Source: an uncultured Pirellulaceae bacterium (GTDB lineage: Bacteria > Planctomycetota > Planctomycetia > Pirellulales > Pirellulaceae). Taken from it: a stretch of 17,003 nt of DNA. Below the pieces are notes generated by a model. The model did no database searches. It had not been told where the DNA came from and was given only the letters and a program-made list of their open reading frames with translations. Position numbers and translations under genes: made by a program. The stretch spans positions 1 through 17,003 of the forward strand of contig CAKQWG010000067.1 of assembly GCA_934278005.1 (NCBI GenBank), given 5' to 3'. Positions 6,807 through 17,003 of the stretch are shown piece by piece. Position 1 is the first letter of the stretch, and each line of letters starts with the position of its first letter.

Positions 6807-7827
6807 AGATGACGATCTCGATGCGGCGATTCTCTGCTCGCCCCGCCGGCGACTGGTTGTCGGCGATGGGATGATTGGAGCCATGAGCCACCACAAACAG
6901 CTGCTGCACGGGCACGCCGTTGCGACGCACCAATTGATCCATCACTGCCTGAGCTTGGCCTCCGGCAAGTTGGGCGGTGCTGGCAAATGAGCCACCGTAG
7001 GGCTGCGAGCCGTCGGTGTGTCCCTCGACCGCCACGCGTTGCCGAGGGTACTGCCTGAGCAGCGCGTTGGCCACTTGGTCAAGCACGGTAGCGCCCGCCG
7101 GATTGGGGGAAGCGGTGCCTGGATTGAATAACTGATCAGCGGGAATACGGACGCGAATCAAATCGCCGTCGGGAACTACGCTGGCTCCGGCGATCTGCAG
7201 TCCCGAGGCCGTATTGATTACCGAATTATTAGCCGTCAACCGCGCGCCACCGCGCATGTTCATCGAGGCTTGCATGCCCTGAGCCTGGGTGGCAATCTGC
7301 TGCGAAGCCGCCAGTAGCTGTTTGTTCTGTGTGGCTGCGTCCTGCAATTGTTTCGCAAGCAAGTCGCCTCGCTCACGAAACGCTTGCAGCTGTTGCTGGG
7401 CTTGGGCCAACTGCGTCGTGAGCTGGCGGTTATTGTCGTCCAGCTGCTGCACGCGCTGCTGGAATTCCACCAACTGCGGCGAGGTCTGCTGACCGGCGAA
7501 AACCGAGGCTGGGCCAGCCAGTGGAACTTGCCCGGCATAGCCCGGGGCAACACCTGGCGGCATTTGCCCATAGGGCACTTGCCCCGGAAGGTATGGATTG
7601 CGATTGCACCCGCCTGACAGGCTCAGCAGCGCGAGTATGACTGCGCACAGTGAAGCCAATGTTCTTCGCGGAGCATCCTGCTTGCCCGCGGTGGGGTATG
7701 CATCTTGCTTGCCCACGGTGAGGTTTGCATCCTGCTTGCCCAGAAAGGTATTTGGGTCATCGCTAGCCGGAAGCTTACGCCACGGGCGGGCGAGCTTGGT
7801 TTCCAGGATTGCGGTGAGCGTGGACAT
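6790..7827 (-). CDS. OmpA-family lipoprotein (peptidoglycan-binding)
   Basis: This is a 345-residue envelope protein. A hydrophobic stretch TLASLCAVILALLSLSGGC (56-74) ends in Cys74, a plausible though imperfect lipobox. A Pro/Gly-rich spacer follows, then a Gln-rich coiled coil (about 105-180), then a C-terminal OmpA domain (about 205-345). That domain shows AVEGHTDG, HPIADNQSPAGRAENRRIEI and the Arg/Asp pattern used in the family to hold diaminopimelate of peptidoglycan. Such proteins tether the cell wall to a membrane. Oddity: 55 residues precede the hydrophobic core, including three GKQDA repeats from a 27-bp tandem repeat, so the real start may be later (GTG at 7716 or TTG at 7659). No ATG lies between, and no clear ribosome site decides. 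The open frame upstream of 7827 overlaps the next gene and is not counted. Confidence 0.82.
   Translation of the reverse strand: MSTLTAILETKLARPWRKLPASDDPNTFLGKQDANLTVGKQDAYPTAGKQDAPRRTLASLCAVILALLSLSGGCNRNPYLPGQVPYGQMPPGVAPGYAGQVPLAGPASVFAGQQTSPQLVEFQQRVQQLDDNNRQLTTQLAQAQQQLQAFRERGDLLAKQLQDAATQNKQLLAASQQIATQAQGMQASMNMRGGARLTANNSVINTASGLQIAGASVVPDGDLIRVRIPADQLFNPGTASPNPAGATVLDQVANALLRQYPRQRVAVEGHTDGSQPYGGSFASTAQLAGGQAQAVMDQLVRRNGVPVQQLFVVAHGSNHPIADNQSPAGRAENRRIEIVIYPETF
7674..7754. repeat. 27-bp tandem repeat at the lipoprotein 5' end
   Basis: Three units lie at 7674-7700, 7701-7727 and 7728-7754. The first two differ at few positions. The third matches only in its first half (CATCCTGCTTGCCCA) and at its end. 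On the minus strand they encode 9-residue units containing GKQDA, placed before the predicted signal sequence of the lipoprotein. Confidence 0.85.
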
Positions 7828-7951
7828 GGGGGCTGGGGTAATCGCTATGTTGAACGCTGCTTCGGGTGCTGCAAGACCGTCGCTGTAGACGGACCGTGCC
7901 GAGGGTAGCCAATAGGGGGTAGTGACAACAAGAGCAGTTTTTCGAAGCGGC

Positions 7952-8551
7952 TTACCATGCGGCCTGCCAGCTTTCGATGTGCAGCTGCGTGGTCTGGCCG
8001 ACCTGGCATGGCAGATAAGTGAACACAGCGCGCAGTGTTGGTGAGTCGAGTGTCCAGCGGCACCGCGCTGCGGTGTGTTGGATAGCCGCGTTGTGGATGG
8101 TTGTCCCCGCGGCAGCCGCGTCCTCGGCAGCGTCACCCACGGTGTCCTCAGCCACGCCCTCGGCAGCGTTACCTGAAACCGTGTCACCCGCAACCGTGTC
8201 ACCCGCAACCGCGTCACCTGCAGCCGCTGGCCGGATGACATCGCAGACTGCCCAGCCTGCCGCGACCCGGCGCACACTGCCGCGATCTGGTCCACCCGGG
8301 TAAGCTGGGCCAACAACACCTTCGTAATCCAAATAGCGCACGCGATGGTCGGCCAAACGCGTAGCGGGCCAGGCGGTGATCTCAGGCTTCGCTGTCTGCG
8401 GTGGCAGTGACTGCAGCGCAAACGTTAACAATGCATCGCTCTGCTGCAGCATCAGATCCCAGTGCGTTGACCGCGGTGAATCCTTTGGCAGCAAATGCAA
8501 TAGCAGCGCAAAGCGGACCGACTTGCTTCTAGCCCCGTCTTCAAATTCCAT
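7952..8551 (-). CDS. Stand-alone LigD 3'-phosphoesterase-like protein
   Basis: This 199-residue protein resembles the 3'-phosphoesterase module of bacterial DNA ligase D, which trims 3'-phosphate or ribonucleotide ends before joining. Visible: RFALLLH (13-19), STHWDLML (28-35) and LADHRVRYLDYEG (66-78). These match the family's QKH, LHYDLR and DHPLEYADFEG blocks, so His19, His30, Asp32, His69 and Tyr73 are kept. The family Arg after HYD is Met here, so activity is uncertain. Residues 108-150 are an Ala/Gly/Asp low-complexity insertion with AGDTV units, after which the fold resumes (RWTLDSPTLRAVFTYL). AGGA at 8558-8561, 6 nt upstream, supports the ATG at 8551. No ligase or polymerase domain is present. 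It faces uvrA across 58 bp. The lipoprotein start is 124 bp downstream. Confidence 0.72.
   Translation of the reverse strand: MEFEDGARSKSVRFALLLHLLPKDSPRSTHWDLMLQQSDALLTFALQSLPPQTAKPEITAWPATRLADHRVRYLDYEGVVGPAYPGGPDRGSVRRVAAGWAVCDVIRPAAAGDAVAGDTVAGDTVSGNAAEGVAEDTVGDAAEDAAAAGTTIHNAAIQHTAARCRWTLDSPTLRAVFTYLPCQVGQTTQLHIESWQAAW
8177..8221. repeat. 15-bp tandem repeat in the phosphoesterase-like gene
   Basis: AACCGTGTCACCCGC occurs exactly at 8177-8191 and 8192-8206, and with two changes at 8207-8221. It encodes the AGDTV/AGDAV units of the low-complexity insertion on the minus strand. More degenerate units lie around 8115-8176. Confidence 0.85.
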
Positions 8552-8609
8552 TTGTTTTCCTACAATATAGGCTTTCGCCCGAATGCTTATCCGTTGAAGT
8601 CGAGACCCT
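8552..8609. promoter_or_regulatory. Divergent promoter region of uvrA and the phosphoesterase-like gene
   Basis: Both genes start outward from these 58 bp. TACAATAT (8561-8568) is the best -10-like sequence and could be read in either direction (TACAAT rightward, TATATT leftward). No good -35 is seen for either. The leftward transcript would have a very short leader. No E. coli-type LexA box (CTGT-N8-ACAG) is present, and planctomycete SOS boxes are not something I can recognise. uvrA has no strong ribosome site, only GAG near 8602. Confidence 0.45.
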
Positions 8610-15890
<7,281 letters not shown>

Positions 15891-15896
<6 letters not shown>

Positions 15897-15970
15897 GCCC
15901 ACGGTTAACAACCTCTTTGGCCTTAGCCACGGTTCATCAGCCGCTTTGGCGTTAGCCACGGTTGCGATGG
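15891..15970. repeat. About 30-bp tandem repeat over the uvrA stop codon
   Basis: Three related units lie at 15891-15920, 15921-15949 and a partial one at 15950-15970. Each begins with (C)CTTAG or CGTTAG, then CCACGGTT, and the first two end in CTTTGG. The first contains the uvrA stop codon. A related GCGTTAGCCATG occurs at the window end (16986-16997), which suggests a dispersed repeat family. No hairpin plus T-run terminator is visible between uvrA and the convergent rmlA. Confidence 0.7.
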
Positions 15971-15980
15971 ACCTTCAGCG

Positions 15981-16862
15981 CTAGGCATCGTTGCTGAGCA
16001 AATTCAATAGATAATCTCCATACGGATTTTTCAAATCTTGGGCTTGTTTGCGCAGTGAATCGCTATCGATAAAGCCGCTGCGATAGGCGATCTCCTCAAG
16101 ACAAGCGATCTTCAGCCCTTGTCGATTTTCGATCGTTTCAACAAAACTCGCAGCCTGATTAAGCGACTCAAATGTGCCGGTGTCGAGCCACGCGAAACCT
16201 CGCGAAAAGGGCTGGACGTTCAGTTGTCCACGACGCAGATACTCAAGGTTTACGTCAGTAATCTCCAGCTCGCCACGCGGTGATGGCTTGAGGTTGCGAG
16301 CGATATCGACGACTTGATTATCGTAGAAGTACAGTCCAGGCACGGCAAACTTAGAGCGCGGCTGAGTCGGTTTTTCTTGCAGCGATCGAGCCTGCCCCTG
16401 CGCATCGAACTCGACTACGCCGTACCGCTCCGGATCTTTGACTTGATAGGCAAAGATGGTCGCACCGGTCTGCTGTGCCGCTACACTGCTGAGCATAGCG
16501 CGAAAGCCCTGCCCATAAAAAATATTGTCTCCCAAGACCAACGTCGATGGAGAGTCGCCAACGAAATCCGCGCCGATCACAAAGGCTTGCGCCAATCCAG
16601 CCGGTTGCGGTTGTTCCGCATAAGAAAAACGAACTCCCCATTTCTGACCGCTGCCCAGCAAGCGTTCGAAAAGTGGCAGATCATGAGGAGTGGATATGAC
16701 CAAGATATCCCGAATGCCCGACAACATCAGCACTGAGATCGGATAGTAGATCATCGGCTTGTCGTACACCGGCAACAGTTGCTTGCTGACCGCCAGGGTC
16801 AGTGGATGCAATCGCGTGCCGGAGCCTCCAGCCAGAACGATACCCTTGCGTTGATCACTCAT
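15981..16862 (-). CDS. rmlA: Glucose-1-phosphate thymidylyltransferase
   Basis: RmlA (RfbA) joins dTTP and glucose-1-phosphate to make dTDP-glucose, the first step to dTDP-L-rhamnose and other deoxysugars of surface polysaccharides. It is a cytoplasmic enzyme. The 293 residues match the family's usual length. Visible: nucleotide-binding [11 protein letters not shown] (10-20), [16 protein letters not shown] (26-41), QPAGLAQA (86-93), GDN with the metal-binding Asp112 (111-113), EKP (163-165), GELEITDVN (197-205) and WLDTGT with Asp227 (225-230). GAGGAA at 16872-16877 lies 9 nt before the ATG and supports the start. It is convergent with uvrA. Its rmlB/C/D partners are not in the window. No oddity is seen. 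Confidence 0.96.
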   Translation of the reverse strand: MSDQRKGIVLAGGSGTRLHPLTLAVSKQLLPVYDKPMIYYPISVLMLSGIRDILVISTPHDLPLFERLLGSGQKWGVRFSYAEQPQPAGLAQAFVIGADFVGDSPSTLVLGDNIFYGQGFRAMLSSVAAQQTGATIFAYQVKDPERYGVVEFDAQGQARSLQEKPTQPRSKFAVPGLYFYDNQVVDIARNLKPSPRGELEITDVNLEYLRRGQLNVQPFSRGFAWLDTGTFESLNQAASFVETIENRQGLKIACLEEIAYRSGFIDSDSLRKQAQDLKNPYGDYLLNLLSNDA

Positions 16863-17003
16863 AAATCAGAATTCCTCGGTGGGGCGCTAAGTGCGAATAT
16901 TAGTGTTTGGGACTATGTATACCAGCAAAACTGGTGCTTGGTGCAGAAAAGTTTGTCGATCTGGGAGCATCGATCAGCCATTGGAGCGTTAGCCATGTTC
17001 GGC
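16863..17003 (-). promoter_or_regulatory. Upstream region of rmlA
   Basis: It contains the GAGGAA ribosome site (16872-16877). On the minus strand a TAATAT near 16895-16900 and a TATACA near 16917-16922 are -10 candidates, both with poor -35 elements. A small inverted repeat ACCAG-N5-CTGGT lies at 16921-16935 and could be an operator or chance. No gene is seen up to the window end. Confidence 0.35.

Noticed and set aside
7674..7754. Possible CRISPR-like array
   Set aside because: The 27-bp units are directly adjacent without spacers and lie in a coding frame, so this is a tandem repeat, not a CRISPR array.
7828..8421. Long N-terminal extension of the lipoprotein frame up to 8421
   Set aside because: It overlaps the phosphoesterase-like gene in another frame, and the residues look like an out-of-frame reading of that gene. 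The first plausible ATG is at 7827.

Overview
The window looks like chromosomal DNA from a planctomycete, most likely of the Pirellulaceae (Rhodopirellula/Blastopirellula relatives). The evidence is a SecD-SecF fusion, a giant tandem-duplicated UvrA (a duplicated UvrA is also known in Chlamydiae of the same superphylum), wide gene spacing, many alanine/serine-rich low-complexity insertions, and a small basic protein with a KRIQDFLSTNPEARNREVVEAL-type N-terminus. This placement is inferred from protein character only.

Layout. Positions 1-1895 hold no convincing gene. They are repeat-rich: a long direct repeat (1-180 and 635-813), hairpins with GC-rich arms, two related degenerate modules in opposite orientation (280-405 and 1129-1251), and a short GGTTAGAAA motif in both orientations. 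A small basic protein gene lies at 1896-2255 (+), ending against a stem-loop. A leftward block follows: yajC (6323-5922) then a fused secDF (5851-2417), the accessory module of the Sec translocon. Upstream of it, also leftward, are a predicted OmpA-family lipoprotein (7827-6790) and a small protein resembling the 3'-phosphoesterase domain of LigD (8551-7952).

Divergent from that last gene, separated by 58 bp, is a 2428-residue UvrA (8610-15896, +). It contains two complete UvrA proteins in one chain, with four intact ATP-binding cassettes and four CxxC/CxxC zinc modules, followed by a poly-serine linker and a C-terminal region of about 400 residues. That C-terminal region appears to be built from two copies of a PW-x6-WH module that I cannot assign to a known family. 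A convergent rmlA (16862-15981, -), glucose-1-phosphate thymidylyltransferase, closes the window.

Themes. (1) Protein export and envelope: YajC-SecDF, the OmpA-like lipoprotein and RmlA. (2) DNA repair: the UvrA double protein facing a LigD phosphoesterase-like protein across a short shared promoter region. (3) In-frame short tandem repeats: SecDF, the lipoprotein, the phosphoesterase-like protein and UvrA each carry a repeat-built low-complexity segment. No tRNA, rRNA, CRISPR array, transposase or integrase is visible.
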